Below the pieces are notes generated by a model, which saw only the letters and a list, made by a program, of their open reading frames with translations, was not told the DNA's origin and did no database searches. Made by a program: the position numbers and the translations under genes. A stretch of DNA of 64,000 bases from Nodosilinea sp. PGN35 (GTDB lineage Bacteria; Cyanobacteriota; Cyanobacteriia; Phormidesmidales; Phormidesmidaceae), in assembly GCF_029109325.1 (NCBI RefSeq), contig NZ_JAQKQJ010000010.1, positions 992,001 to 1,056,000 on the forward strand, given 5' to 3'. Below, one piece after another: positions 1 through 9,348 of this stretch. The number at the start of each line of letters is the position of its first letter. Position 1 is the first letter of the stretch.

Positions 1-2
1 TT

Positions 3-560
3 CCCGATGTGTTTTGCTGGGCCTGGTGGCAGATCGCCCACTACCCCGACTGGGAAGACCGCCTGGTAGAGGAATGGCAGACGGTGCTGGGGGGGCGATC
101 GCCCAGCATGGAAGACATCCCGCGCCTGCCGTTGACCGAGTGGACAGTCAAAGAAACCCTGCGCCTCTACCCCCTGGCCTGGGTGACGGGGCGGGTGGCC
201 ACCCAGGACTGCGCGATCGCCGGGCAGCCCATTCACGCGGGCGAAAACGTGGTGATGTGCCAGTGGGTTACCCACCGCGACAGCCGCTGGTTTGATCACC
301 CCAATAGCTTTAACCCCCAGCGCTGGGCACCCGATGCGGCCCAGCGCATTCCCACCCACGCCTACTACCCCTTTGGCGGCGGCCCCCGCGCCTGCATTGG
401 CCAGGGGCTAACCATGCTGGAGGCGGTGCTGCTGCTGGCCGACATTGGCCAGCGGTTTAAGCTGCGGCCCCTGCCCGGCCAGACCATGGTGCCCCATCCG
501 GGGCCGTCGTTCTCGCTGCGGCCTCCCCATGGTCTACAGGTGCAGATTTTGGCTCGATAG
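3..560 (+). CDS. Cytochrome P450, C-terminal part (cut by window start)
   Basis: Haem-thiolate monooxygenase. Only the last 185 or so codons are present and the frame is open to the window edge, so the start lies upstream. Visible are the K-helix E-x-x-R motif (KETLR), the downstream FNPQRW segment of the ERR triad, and the haem-binding loop FGGGPRACIG, whose axial cysteine codon is at 393-395. The family assignment is secure, but the substrate and CYP family cannot be told from this piece. The next gene on the strand begins about 170 bases later, across a palindromic repeat. Confidence 0.93.
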   Translation, partial: PDVFCWAWWQIAHYPDWEDRLVEEWQTVLGGRSPSMEDIPRLPLTEWTVKETLRLYPLAWVTGRVATQDCAIAGQPIHAGENVVMCQWVTHRDSRWFDHPNSFNPQRWAPDAAQRIPTHAYYPFGGGPRACIGQGLTMLEAVLLLADIGQRFKLRPLPGQTMVPHPGPSFSLRPPHGLQVQILAR

Positions 561-621
561 CCGTGACTCGCTTGCACCCAACGCCCCCCGAAAGCTTGCC
601 AAGCTCGGGTTTGGGGGATCC

Positions 622-653
622 CCGTAGGGTGCATCCGCGCAGCGATGCACCGG
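622..653. repeat. 30-bp dispersed palindrome, copy A
   Basis: GGTGCATC (628-635) and GATGCACC (644-651) are inverted arms around CGCGCAGC, preceded by CCGTAGG. Near-identical copies in the opposite orientation lie at 24341-24370 and 36109-36138. It sits in the gap between the P450 gene and the acyltransferase gene. Confidence 0.8.
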
Positions 654-730
654 AACCAGGCCAGGAGCAAGTATCCCAACGCTGGCTCCTACCTACCCAG
701 GAACCGATGAAGCATAAGGAAACCGTACCC

Positions 731-1804
731 ATGCAGCTCGATGTTTTGACCCCCGACAGCCGCCGCTGGCGATCGCTGCTCGACCACACCCCCCACGACA
801 TCTACCAGCTGCCCGGCTACCTGCTGGTGGAGGCCGCCCGCACCCACGCCCTGCCCGAGGCCATAGTGATAGAGGAGGGGAACCGGGTGCTGCTGGCCCC
901 CTACCTGCTGCGCCGCTGCGGCGATGCTGGCGGGGATATCGATGCGCTCGATGCGGTGTCGCCCTACGGCTATCCGGGGCTGCTGCTGAACGAGGCGGCG
1001 CGGGGGGATGGGGCGTTTATTAACCGGGCGATCGCCCTGCTCTGCTGGGGACTCCAAGAAAAGGGCGTCTGCTCGGCCTTTTTTCGGCTGCACCCCTGGC
1101 TAAATGCCGACTTTCAAACCGCTGTGCCCGGCTGCACGGTGGTTGACCACGGCGAAACGGTGGCGATCGATCTGACCCTGAGCGAGGCGCAGCTGTGGAA
1201 CCAGACCAAATCGGGCCACCGCAACAAAATCAACCGCTGTCGCCGCCAGGGTTGGCAGGCCAGGCTGGTGCCCTGCGCCACCCACCTGCCGCTGTTCGTC
1301 GAGATCTACACCGAAACCATGGCGCGGGTGGGGGCCACTGGCACCTACTTCGAGTTTGACCGGGGCTACTTTGAGGGGCTGCACCAGGCCCTGGGCGATC
1401 GCCTGCACCTGTGCGTGGTCGAGGCCGAGGGCGATGCCGCCGCCGCCGGGCTGTATTCCGAATCGCACGGCATCGTGCAGGCATTGTTTGGTGGCACCCG
1501 CACCGCCCTTCTCAAGCAGTCGCCCACCACCCTGGAAACCGACTGCGTGCGCCAGTGGGCCAAAGCTCGGGGGAATCGGGTGCTGCACCTGGGCGGTGGC
1601 GTGGGGGCGGCCAAAGACCCCTTGTTTGAATTTAAAGCCGGGTTTTCGCCAGGGCGGTGGCGGTTTCAAAGCCTGCGGCTGGTGAGCGACCCCGCCCGGT
1701 ACCAAACCCTGGTGGAGCAGCGGGCCAAGGCCCTGGGCGTCGCCCCTGCCGCCCTAACCCAGGGCCAGTTTTTCCCCGCCTATCGCGCCACCGTTGAGGA
1801 GTGA
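731..1804 (+). CDS. FemAB/GNAT-type acyltransferase
   Basis: A 357-residue protein resembling the FemAB-like/CelD-type GNAT N-acyltransferases that modify cell-surface sugars or peptidoglycan bridges. The C-terminal half carries the typical acceptor region (SGHRNKINRCRRQGW, then an ALFGGTR segment and LHLGGG). The start at 731 is chosen because AAGGA lies about 11 bases upstream; the open frame reaches back to 563 but runs through a repeat palindrome. The stop is 3 bases before the aminotransferase start, so the two are probably translated together and act in one surface-glycan pathway. The substrate is unknown. Confidence 0.75.
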   Translation: MQLDVLTPDSRRWRSLLDHTPHDIYQLPGYLLVEAARTHALPEAIVIEEGNRVLLAPYLLRRCGDAGGDIDALDAVSPYGYPGLLLNEAARGDGAFINRAIALLCWGLQEKGVCSAFFRLHPWLNADFQTAVPGCTVVDHGETVAIDLTLSEAQLWNQTKSGHRNKINRCRRQGWQARLVPCATHLPLFVEIYTETMARVGATGTYFEFDRGYFEGLHQALGDRLHLCVVEAEGDAAAAGLYSESHGIVQALFGGTRTALLKQSPTTLETDCVRQWAKARGNRVLHLGGGVGAAKDPLFEFKAGFSPGRWRFQSLRLVSDPARYQTLVEQRAKALGVAPAALTQGQFFPAYRATVEE

Positions 1805-1807
1805 GCT

Positions 1808-2965
1808 ATGTCGCCCAAGCCGATTTTGCTGTCGCCGCCCCACCTGGGCGAGGCCGAGCTGGAGTACGTCAAACAGGCCTTTGCCACCAACTGGATTGCC
1901 CCGGTTGGCCCCCATATCGATGCCTTTGAGGCCGAATTTTGCCAGGCGGTGGGCTCGCCCCACGCCGTGGCCGTGAGCTCGGGCACGGCGGCCCTGCATC
2001 TGGCCCTGCGGCTGCTGGGGGTGGGGCCGGGGGATGAGGTGCTGTGCTCGACCCTGACCTTTGTGGCCACGGCCAACCCGATTCTCTACCAGGGAGCCAC
2101 GCCGGTCTTCATCGACAGCGATCGCACCTCCTGGAATATGGATCCCAACCTGCTGGAGGCGGCCCTGGCCCAGCGGGCTCGGCGGGGTACCTTGCCCAAG
2201 GCCGTGATTGTGGTTCACCTCTACGGCCAGAGTGCCGACCTGGATGCCATTGGCGACCTGTGCGATCGCTACGGCGTGCCCCTGATCGAAGACGCCGCCG
2301 AGTCGCTGGGGGCCACCTACCGGGGGCGGGCCACCGGCACCGTGGGCCGGATCGGCATTTTTTCTTTTAACGGCAACAAAATTATTACCACCTCCGGCGG
2401 CGGCATGCTGGTCACCGCCGACCCGGCCCTGGCCCGCCAGGCCCAGTTTTTGGCCACCCAGGCCCGCGACCCCGCCCCCCACTACCAGCACTCGCAGCTG
2501 GGCTACAACTACCGCCTCAGCAACGTGCTGGCGGGCATTGGCCGGGGGCAGCTGGCGGTGCTGAAAGAACGGGTGGCCGCCCGCCGCCGCAACTTTGCCG
2601 CCTACCACCAGGCCCTCGGAACCTTGCCAGGAATTAGCTTTATGCCCGAGGCCGCCTACGGCACCGCCACCCGCTGGCTCACCTGCTTGACGGTGGACGA
2701 GACTGCGTTTGGCTGCGATCGCGACACCCTGCGCCTGGCCCTGGAGGCCGCCCAGATCGAGTCGCGCCCGGTGTGGAAACCGCTGCACCTGCAACCCCTG
2801 TTTGCGGGCTGCGAGGTGGTGGGCGGAGCCGTGGCCGCCGACCTGTTTCGGCGGGGGCTGTGCTTGCCCTCCGGTTCTGGTCTGCTCCCCGACGAGCTGG
2901 AGCGCGTCATCTCCCTGGTGGCCCGCCAGTACCACCTGGCCCGCGCCGCCACCGTCCTCTGCTGA
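1808..2965 (+). CDS. DegT/DnrJ/EryC1/StrS-family aminotransferase (PglE/LegC-like)
   Basis: PLP-dependent sugar aminotransferase of 385 residues, the usual length. It has the fold-type I signature GDEVLCSTLTFVATANPI, the cofactor-binding IEDAAESLGA, and the Schiff-base lysine K191 in FSFNGNKIITTSGGG. The NGNK context is like that of the PglE/LegC group, which makes 4-amino UDP-sugars such as bacillosamine precursors. Its Shine-Dalgarno (GAGGAG) overlaps the end of the acyltransferase gene. An aminotransferase paired with an acyltransferase suggests synthesis of an N-acylated amino sugar for glycan or lipopolysaccharide; the exact sugar is inferred, not shown. Confidence 0.85.
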   Translation: MSPKPILLSPPHLGEAELEYVKQAFATNWIAPVGPHIDAFEAEFCQAVGSPHAVAVSSGTAALHLALRLLGVGPGDEVLCSTLTFVATANPILYQGATPVFIDSDRTSWNMDPNLLEAALAQRARRGTLPKAVIVVHLYGQSADLDAIGDLCDRYGVPLIEDAAESLGATYRGRATGTVGRIGIFSFNGNKIITTSGGGMLVTADPALARQAQFLATQARDPAPHYQHSQLGYNYRLSNVLAGIGRGQLAVLKERVAARRRNFAAYHQALGTLPGISFMPEAAYGTATRWLTCLTVDETAFGCDRDTLRLALEAAQIESRPVWKPLHLQPLFAGCEVVGGAVAADLFRRGLCLPSGSGLLPDELERVISLVARQYHLARAATVLC

Positions 2966-3100
2966 TCAATAATTCTTTGCGAAAAATCGTCCTTTTTAAG
3001 TCGATGATAAGCACGGGCAGGAGCTATTTGAGGTGGCGCTGTCGGCGTTGGCAGAGCGCGATCGCAGGCCTGTCGCGTTAACTGTCTATCCACCTTTGTT

Positions 3101-6076
3101 ATGGACCCAACCCATCGCCCCCTTTGGACGCTGCTCCAAGCAGAGGTCTACACTGCCCTCGACACCGAGGCCAGCGGGCTGACCGACCTTGAAGCCCAGC
3201 GCCGCCTCGATCGCTATGGCCCCAACGAGCTGCCGGAGCCCGCCCACCGCCCCCTGTGGCTGCGCTTTAGCGACCAGCTCACCCACTTTATGGCGCTGCT
3301 ACTGTGGGTGGCGGGGGCGCTGGCCTTTGTCGCCCACACCCCGGCCCTGGGCTGGGCCATCTGGGCGGTGATCTGGGTAAATGCGGCCTTCAGCTTTTGG
3401 CAGGAGTTTCGGGCTGAGCAGGCCCTGGCGGCTTTAAAGAACGTGCTGCCCAGTCAGGTGCGGGTGCTGCGCGGCGGCGAGCTGGTGCCAATGGCCGCGC
3501 GGCAGCTGGTGCGGGGCGATGTGGTGCAGCTAGAAGAGGGCGATCGCATCCCTGCCGATGCCCGCCTGGTCAGCGCCGAGGGTCTCTACCTGGATGTGGC
3601 GGTGCTGACTGGCGAGTCGCTGCCGGTGGCCCGCAACCCCCACCCCGTACGCCAGCGCGAGACGTTGCCCCTGCGCGGCGGCCAGCCCCTCGAACGCCGG
3701 GGCGAGCAACCCCAGCACGAGCGCACCAACCCCGCTGAAATCAGTAACCTGGTGCTGGCGGGGGCCACGGTGGTGGCGGGCCGGGGCACCGCCGTGGTCT
3801 ACGCCACCGGCACCCACACCGAATTTGGCCAGGTGGCCCACCTGACCACGGGCATCGTGCGCGAACCCAGCACCCTGGAGGTGCAGGTCAGCCACATTGT
3901 GCGGGTGATTACGGCGATCGCCGTCGCCATGGGCCTGCTGGTGTTTGCCCTCACCGCCCTGCTGGTGGGTATGGACCTCACCGAGAGCTTTGTCTTTGCC
4001 ATCGGCATCATCGTCGCCCTGGTGCCCGAGGGGCTGCTGCCCACCGTCACCCTGTCCCTGGCCATTGGGGTGCAGCGCATGGTGCGGCGCAACGCCCTGG
4101 TGCGCAGGCTTTCGGTGGTGGAAACCCTCAGCGCCGTCAACGTCATCTGCACCGACAAAACCGGCACCCTGACCAAAAACGAAATGACCGTGCGCCACCT
4201 GTGGCTGCCCGCCGACCCCGCCGTGATGGGTTTCCAACCGGAGGCTTCCCAACCGGAGACCCCCTCCCCGGACGATGGCGAGACGGGCCTGCTGCCGGGG
4301 CAAATTCGCGTCACCGGGGCAGGCTACGACCCCACCGTAGGCCAGGTGCACCTGCCCCCAGACTCGCCCCTGACCGGGAAACTGCACCTGCTGCTCACCG
4401 GGGCCGCCCTCTGCTCCAACGCCCGCCTGCGCCACCTGACGGCCCCCAGCCGCTGGCAGGAGATCGGCGACCCCACCGAGGCGGCCCTGGTGGTGGTCGC
4501 CGCCAAGGCGGGCCTCAACGTTGAAGACCTCCAGCAGCGCTACCCCCGCCAGCGGGAAATTCCCTTCGACTCGCGCCGCCGCATGATGACCGTGGTGCTC
4601 GATGGGGGAACCGACCTCTGGCCCAGCACCTTTCCCCAGGGCCACTCCCAGGTGGCTTTTACCAAGGGAGCCCCGCTGGAGGTGGTGCGCCACTGCCAGC
4701 ACATTTTGCGAGATGGGGCCGTGGAGGATCTGGGCCACGGCGACTGGGAGCAGGTAGTTGCCGCCAACGACAGCTTTGCCCGCCAGGGTTTTCGGGTGCT
4801 GGGTTTGGCCGCTCGCCCCGGCGATCGCCTCCAAAATATGAAGGCCCAGGATCTAGAACAGGGCCTCACCTTCATTGGCCTGGTGGCGATGTTTGACCCG
4901 CCCCGGCCCGAGGTGCCCGAGGCGATCGCCCAGTGCCACCGGGCGGGCATTCGCGTCACCATGGTGACGGGCGACTACGGGCTGACTGCTGAGGCGATCG
5001 CCCAGCAGGTCGGCCTGGTCGATGCCCCGGCCACCAGCCACGAGCCCATCCGGGTGATCACGGGCGAAACCCTGGGCCACCTCTCCGACGCCCAGCTTCA
5101 GCAGCTCGTGAAATACCGATCGCGGCTGGTGTTTGCCCGCATGTCGCCCGAGCACAAGCTGCGCCTGGTGGAGGCCTACAAGGCCACCAGGGCCGTGGTG
5201 GCGGTGACTGGCGACGGCGTCAACGACGCTCCGGCTCTGCGATCGGCCCACATCGGCATTGCCATGGGCCTCAACGGCACCGATGTGGCCCGCGAAGCCG
5301 CCGACATGGTGCTCACCGACGACAACTTCGCCACCATCGTCAGTGCGATCGAGGAGGGCCGCACCATCTACCAAAACATCCGCAAGTTCATCACCTACAT
5401 CCTGGCCTCCAACGTGCCCGAGCTGCTGCCCTTTTTGGCCATGGTGGCCCTAAAAATTCCGCCAGCCCTGGTAATTATGCAGATCCTGGCCATCGACCTG
5501 GGCACCGACATGGTGCCCGCCCTAGCCCTGGGGGCCGAGGCCGCTGAAACTGGCACCATGGCCCTGCCCCCCCGCGCCAAAGACCAGCCCCTGATGGATC
5601 GCGGCCTGCTGCTGCGGGCCTACGGCTGGCTCGGCATTATTGAGGGAGGGTTGGGCATGGCTGCCTTTGGCTGGGTGTGGCACAGCCATGGGTTCGACCT
5701 GCCCGCTCTCCAGGCCGTTACCCCCGCCCTCCAGGCCGATAGCGCCACCGCCCCAGTGGTGGCCATCTACCTCCAGGCCACGACCCTCACCCTGGCGGCG
5801 ATCGTCGCCTGCCAGAGCGGCAACGTCTTCGCCTGCCGTTCCGAAACGGTGCCGGTGGGGCGGCTGGGCTGGTGGTCTAACCCCATGATCTGGCTGGGCC
5901 TGGGGGTGGAGTGGGCCTTGATCGCCGCGATTATCACCCTGCCGCCGCTCCAGCGCATTTTTTCAACAGCACCCCTCACCCCTGGGCAGTGGGCGCTACT
6001 GCTGCTGTGTCCGCCCCTGGTTCTCGGCCTGGAGGAGCTGCGCAAACGCCATGGGCGGGGGTGGCATCTGCCCTGA
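3101..6076 (+). CDS. P-type cation ATPase, Na,K-ATPase-like (P2 type)
   Basis: A 991-residue ion pump. In order: N-terminal cation-ATPase domain, TGES actuator loop, TM4 with VPEGLL (E310), phosphorylation site DKTGTLT (D352), hinge TGDGVNDAPAL, TM5 with YILASNVPELLPFL (S770, N771, E774) and TM6 with DLGTDMVP (D799, D803). The TM4-TM6 pattern is that of animal Na,K/H,K-ATPase alpha chains (SNIPE, DLGTD) rather than SERCA, and the K+-site acidic residues are all present. No beta-like subunit is nearby. The ion is probably Na+ or K+ by motif, not tested. It follows a 135-base gap and stands alone. Confidence 0.9.
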   Translation: MDPTHRPLWTLLQAEVYTALDTEASGLTDLEAQRRLDRYGPNELPEPAHRPLWLRFSDQLTHFMALLLWVAGALAFVAHTPALGWAIWAVIWVNAAFSFWQEFRAEQALAALKNVLPSQVRVLRGGELVPMAARQLVRGDVVQLEEGDRIPADARLVSAEGLYLDVAVLTGESLPVARNPHPVRQRETLPLRGGQPLERRGEQPQHERTNPAEISNLVLAGATVVAGRGTAVVYATGTHTEFGQVAHLTTGIVREPSTLEVQVSHIVRVITAIAVAMGLLVFALTALLVGMDLTESFVFAIGIIVALVPEGLLPTVTLSLAIGVQRMVRRNALVRRLSVVETLSAVNVICTDKTGTLTKNEMTVRHLWLPADPAVMGFQPEASQPETPSPDDGETGLLPGQIRVTGAGYDPTVGQVHLPPDSPLTGKLHLLLTGAALCSNARLRHLTAPSRWQEIGDPTEAALVVVAAKAGLNVEDLQQRYPRQREIPFDSRRRMMTVVLDGGTDLWPSTFPQGHSQVAFTKGAPLEVVRHCQHILRDGAVEDLGHGDWEQVVAANDSFARQGFRVLGLAARPGDRLQNMKAQDLEQGLTFIGLVAMFDPPRPEVPEAIAQCHRAGIRVTMVTGDYGLTAEAIAQQVGLVDAPATSHEPIRVITGETLGHLSDAQLQQLVKYRSRLVFARMSPEHKLRLVEAYKATRAVVAVTGDGVNDAPALRSAHIGIAMGLNGTDVAREAADMVLTDDNFATIVSAIEEGRTIYQNIRKFITYILASNVPELLPFLAMVALKIPPALVIMQILAIDLGTDMVPALALGAEAAETGTMALPPRAKDQPLMDRGLLLRAYGWLGIIEGGLGMAAFGWVWHSHGFDLPALQAVTPALQADSATAPVVAIYLQATTLTLAAIVACQSGNVFACRSETVPVGRLGWWSNPMIWLGLGVEWALIAAIITLPPLQRIFSTAPLTPGQWALLLLCPPLVLGLEELRKRHGRGWHLP

Positions 6077-6161
6077 GGCCAGTTGACTGGCAATTGCTGA
6101 GCAGGTCGCCATAAATATAGCTCCAGCCAGTCTGGTTGAGATATTGCCCAGATGAACGCAC

Positions 6162-6217
6162 AACGTTCGAATGCTTTAGAAGATTTTGGCTGTCCTAACC
6201 AACGTGACTACAGCTAT
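6162..6217. repeat. Dispersed ~55-bp repeat, copy 1
   Basis: The stretch from AACGTTCGAATGCTTT to GACTACAGCTAT resembles 40192-40243, which runs from AACGTTCAAATGCTTT through CTGTCATAACCA to GGCTACAGCTAT. Both copies are in intergenic DNA next to the 3' end of a gene. Function is unknown. Confidence 0.55.
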
Positions 6218-6248
6218 TAAACAACTAGATGGCTGCCCTAGTTTTGGC

Positions 6249-6815
6249 TTAGGAGGGCAGCAGCATCAGGGCGATCGCCAGCAGATACCCCGCCAGCGTC
6301 GGCAACATAGTCAGGGTCATGCCAAAGGCCCGCCCCTTTGCCCCTCGCTGGTCGCGGCGATAGCCTCTCAAAAAGAGTAGCCGCCCCACCCCAAACAGCA
6401 CCACCGCCGTTGCAATTAGCGACAGCCACGGGCCGCTGAGCAGGGTGGCCAGGGCCAGGTAGGCCCCCACCGCTAGCACCGCCTGCTCCAGGGTATTTTG
6501 CAGAAACGCCACCGCTAGGGCAATGTTGTCGCTCGGGGGGCCAGAGGCCGCTCCCCCCACGTCTTCAAGGGATCTGCGCCGTCCAATGGACACCATCATC
6601 ACCCCGACCAGCACCCACAGGAGCACAAACACACTGGCCTGGAGGGCAAAGGCCAGCCGGTTCACCAGCAGGGTGGGAAACTCAAACACCAAGGGCAGCG
6701 TGACGTACCCCAGGCCAAAACAGAGGGCGCAGAGCAGCAGCGACCGGGTTCCGGCCCGACGAATGGCCTGTTCCTCTTGATGCAGGTTCACAGGGGCGGG
6801 GGAGGGCTGGCTCAT
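6249..6815 (-). CDS. MAPEG-family membrane protein
   Basis: A 188-residue integral membrane protein with about four hydrophobic segments. The FLQNTLEQAVLAVGAYLALA segment matches the conserved core of MAPEG proteins (membrane-associated eicosanoid/glutathione metabolism), which are usually smaller (about 130-150 residues). An extra N-terminal helix and linker precede the core here. Bacterial MAPEG proteins mostly have no assigned substrate. It lies upstream of nothing obvious; the 2TM-domain gene on the same strand ends 59 bases before it, so the two may be co-transcribed. Confidence 0.75.
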   Translation of the reverse strand: MSQPSPAPVNLHQEEQAIRRAGTRSLLLCALCFGLGYVTLPLVFEFPTLLVNRLAFALQASVFVLLWVLVGVMMVSIGRRRSLEDVGGAASGPPSDNIALAVAFLQNTLEQAVLAVGAYLALATLLSGPWLSLIATAVVLFGVGRLLFLRGYRRDQRGAKGRAFGMTLTMLPTLAGYLLAIALMLLPS

Positions 6816-6873
6816 GGGTTTCTCCTCAGTCAGTCTTCAAGTTCTGCCCTAGATCGGCAAAGGGCTCTCAGCC

Positions 6874-7314
6874 TCAACCTTGCAGGCGCTTGGGCTGCTT
6901 CTTTTTCTTCCACTTTTTGAAGGCGACTTCGTAGTCGTCGTGGTCAATCCACTTGAAGGTGGCCGCCGCATCGAGCACCACGGCTATGCCCCAACCCAGC
7001 AGCGGGTAGAGACTCCAGGGGTGGGTATCAGGGGTAACGATATTGAGCCCGACCAGACCGGCGTTGACAATCAGGTAGGTGATCAGATGGCTTTTAAATT
7101 CCTGCTGCTGCTTTTGGTCAAAGGAGCGGCGCAGCTCGGCCTCCCGGTACTCGGCAGACCAGTCGAGCTTGGCCTGATCCAGGGTGGCGGGGTCAATGCC
7201 CAACTCCTCAGCCATCTCGATCAGTTGGGTCTCGGAAAACTCGCTGCGGTGCTGCCGGGCCAGGGCTCGCCCCAGGATGGCCTGAACGTCGCTGGCGGTG
7301 TAGGGATAGTCCAT
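6874..7314 (-). CDS. 2TM domain protein
   Basis: A 146-residue protein. The N-terminal 70 residues are soluble and helical (YTASDVQAILGRALARQ). Then comes a 2TM domain: HLITYLIVNAGLVGLNIV, a turn, and WSLYPLLGWGIAVVLDAA. The tail is basic (KKWKKKKQPKR). The WPLLGWG-type motif between the two membrane helices defines the family. It is probably an inner-membrane accessory or sensor-linked protein; no enzymatic motif is visible. Confidence 0.75.
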   Translation of the reverse strand: MDYPYTASDVQAILGRALARQHRSEFSETQLIEMAEELGIDPATLDQAKLDWSAEYREAELRRSFDQKQQQEFKSHLITYLIVNAGLVGLNIVTPDTHPWSLYPLLGWGIAVVLDAAATFKWIDHDDYEVAFKKWKKKKQPKRLQG

Positions 7315-7445
7315 GGGAAACCTCCCAGGTATAGCTACGGTGCTGCTGACTCCATAGTAGCGGCAGGGCGAAAGGTCGTAGAGGCGGCCCGGCGGCTTCA
7401 GCTAGCTGTTCAGTAAACTGCCAGTAGCGGTGCTAGAAAAAGCCT

Positions 7446-8846
7446 ATGCCTTACCTCAAGCGTCTCGCTGTTCTCGGTTTACTCCTGGCTGGTCTGGTCT
7501 GGGCCAGCGGTGGGGCACCGGGGTTGGCCCAGACCGCCCCCACCCTGCAACAGCAGGTGAATGACTACGCCGCCCAGAGCCGTGGCTCCCAGGCGGTGGC
7601 GGCGCTGCGGATCACCCCCGAGGGCACCGAGACCGCCCTGGCGGGTCAGACGGGAAACCCGACCCACCCCCTGCCCACCGCCGACACGCTGTTTGAAATC
7701 GGCTCCATTACCAAAGTGTTCACAGCCCTGCTGCTGGCGGCCCAGGTGCACCAGGGAGCCCTCACCCTCGACACCCCAGCCGACACCCTCCTCTCCACCT
7801 CCCTTACCCTCCAATCCCTCGCCTCCCACACCGCCGGTCTCCCCCGCCTGCCCCTCTCCCGATTCTTCTGGAGCTTGCTCTACCCCGCCAATCCCTATCG
7901 CGGGAGCCAGCCCAGGGAACTCCATCGGGCGATCGCCACCGCTGACCCCGACCCCACCACCTGCCAGTACTCGAACCTGGGGCCTGCCCTGCTGGGCCAA
8001 CGGCTGGCGACGGCGGCGGGGCAGCCCTACGAAACCCTGGTGCAAACCCAGGTGCTAACTCCCCTGGGGCTGACGGATACCCATTTTGATCTGGATGCTG
8101 AAACCGAGGCGCGGCTGGCCCAGGGGCATCGAGAAAACACCCTGGCCACAGCCAACTGGCAGTTCGATGCCTACGCTCCCGCCGGGGGGCTCAAATCTAC
8201 CCTGACGGATATGGGCCAGTTTTTGGCGGCGGCAATGGCGGCGGACTGGCCTCCCCTGGCCCTGAGCTTGCAGCCCCAGAGCGAAGACTGTGAACCCAAC
8301 TTTGGCCTGGGCTGGATTTTTACCGAGCTGGAAGGTGCGCCCCTGATCATGCACAACGGGCGCACGGGGGGCTACTACGCTTTTGTGGGCTGGCTGCCAG
8401 ACGCCGAGCGGGGGTTGGTGCTGCTGACCAATACCAGCGACCCCCAGGGGGATGGGGTCGCCACCGCTCTGTTGACGGGAGAGCCCCTGCCCGATCGCAC
8501 CGTTGACCCTGGCAGCGGGATTGTTGCGCTGGTGCTGGTAGGGCTGTTGGGCTATCAGAGCTGGTCTCTGGGGCGATCGCCGCCCCCCCGTACCTGGCTC
8601 AAAGCGGCAGAGGAACTGGGGGAAACCCTGCTGTACCTGGTTTTGGCCTACCAGTTGGGGCCGTGGCAGTGGCTGCCCGTGGCCCTGTGGTGGGGAGGGC
8701 TGGCGCTGTTGGTGGGCTTAAGTCTGCGTCGGCTTTGGCGGCTTAGAGCCTCGCCGCCAGCGGCGTCCCCCGGCTCTGGCTGGCGCAGCCTGGGGCTGGT
8801 TCCGACCCTGCTGCTGCTGGGCTGGGCCATCGTTGGTTTGCGGTAA
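7446..8846 (+). CDS. Serine hydrolase, class C beta-lactamase-like, membrane-anchored
   Basis: A 466-residue protein with an N-terminal signal or anchor helix, then a class C beta-lactamase/DD-peptidase-like domain. The nucleophile motif is S87-I-T-K90, the second motif Y175-S-N177, and the third is HNGRTGG in place of KTG, as in esterase-type members. The C-terminal 110 residues hold about three hydrophobic helices. The catalytic domain should lie outside the cytoplasmic membrane. It may hydrolyse peptides or esters; true beta-lactamase activity is not implied. No partner gene adjoins. Confidence 0.85.
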   Translation: MPYLKRLAVLGLLLAGLVWASGGAPGLAQTAPTLQQQVNDYAAQSRGSQAVAALRITPEGTETALAGQTGNPTHPLPTADTLFEIGSITKVFTALLLAAQVHQGALTLDTPADTLLSTSLTLQSLASHTAGLPRLPLSRFFWSLLYPANPYRGSQPRELHRAIATADPDPTTCQYSNLGPALLGQRLATAAGQPYETLVQTQVLTPLGLTDTHFDLDAETEARLAQGHRENTLATANWQFDAYAPAGGLKSTLTDMGQFLAAAMAADWPPLALSLQPQSEDCEPNFGLGWIFTELEGAPLIMHNGRTGGYYAFVGWLPDAERGLVLLTNTSDPQGDGVATALLTGEPLPDRTVDPGSGIVALVLVGLLGYQSWSLGRSPPPRTWLKAAEELGETLLYLVLAYQLGPWQWLPVALWWGGLALLVGLSLRRLWRLRASPPAASPGSGWRSLGLVPTLLLLGWAIVGLR

Positions 8847-9348
8847 AACTAGTGGTCAGTCAAGTTGAATGTGACGGGTTGACGGTAAACGGTAAACGGT
8901 AAACGGTAAACGGCTCGCCTTGAGCCGCTTACCGTGAACCCTTAAGCCACATCTCCCGTCATTTTTTTGACTAAGCACTAACGGGTTTTCATTTGCCCCA
9001 TGACCTGCTGCCGTTGGCGATTTGTTCTAAAACTGAATGCCCGATCAGCATGGCCCTTGGGACTACGGAACTACTGGGCGATCGCCCTCAACGGCGATCG
9101 GGCTGGCTGCTTTCCCACTACCCCGCCGCGCCCTGGGTGGTGCAGCCTGAGTCCGAGGTTGTATTATACTGTAGTACGAATGCAGACCCGTTTGTGTTAG
9201 CGGCTGGTCGATGGGCTAGCCACTGTCCAGTAACCGGGTTCCTGCCCACCTCTAGATTTCCGTTCCGAGGCCCCTGCCATGAAGTTCGTTCTAAGCTACG
9301 ACCCTTTCCTGCAACCCAACCTTCAGGTCATTAGGCTTAGACATCTGC
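8847..9348. other. Gene-free gap with tandem heptamer and hairpin
   Basis: No convincing gene. After the hydrolase stop there is a tandem run of ACGGTAA-type heptamers (8881-8910). The last unit forms a hairpin with TTACCGT (8929-8935): outer arms ACGGTAA/TTACCGT and inner arms CGGCTC (8911-8916)/GAGCCG (8922-8927). It may end hydrolase transcription, though there is no T-tract. The remainder should hold the promoter of the ABC-F gene; TATACT near 9166 could be a -10, but I see no matching -35. Confidence 0.5.

Noticed and set aside
8881..8912. Possible CRISPR from evenly spaced ACGGTAA units
   Set aside because: The units are contiguous seven-base repeats without spacers. No cas gene is present.
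8993..9334. 113-codon frame before the ABC-F gene
   Set aside because: No ribosome site or family feature, low-information sequence; the region more likely holds a promoter.
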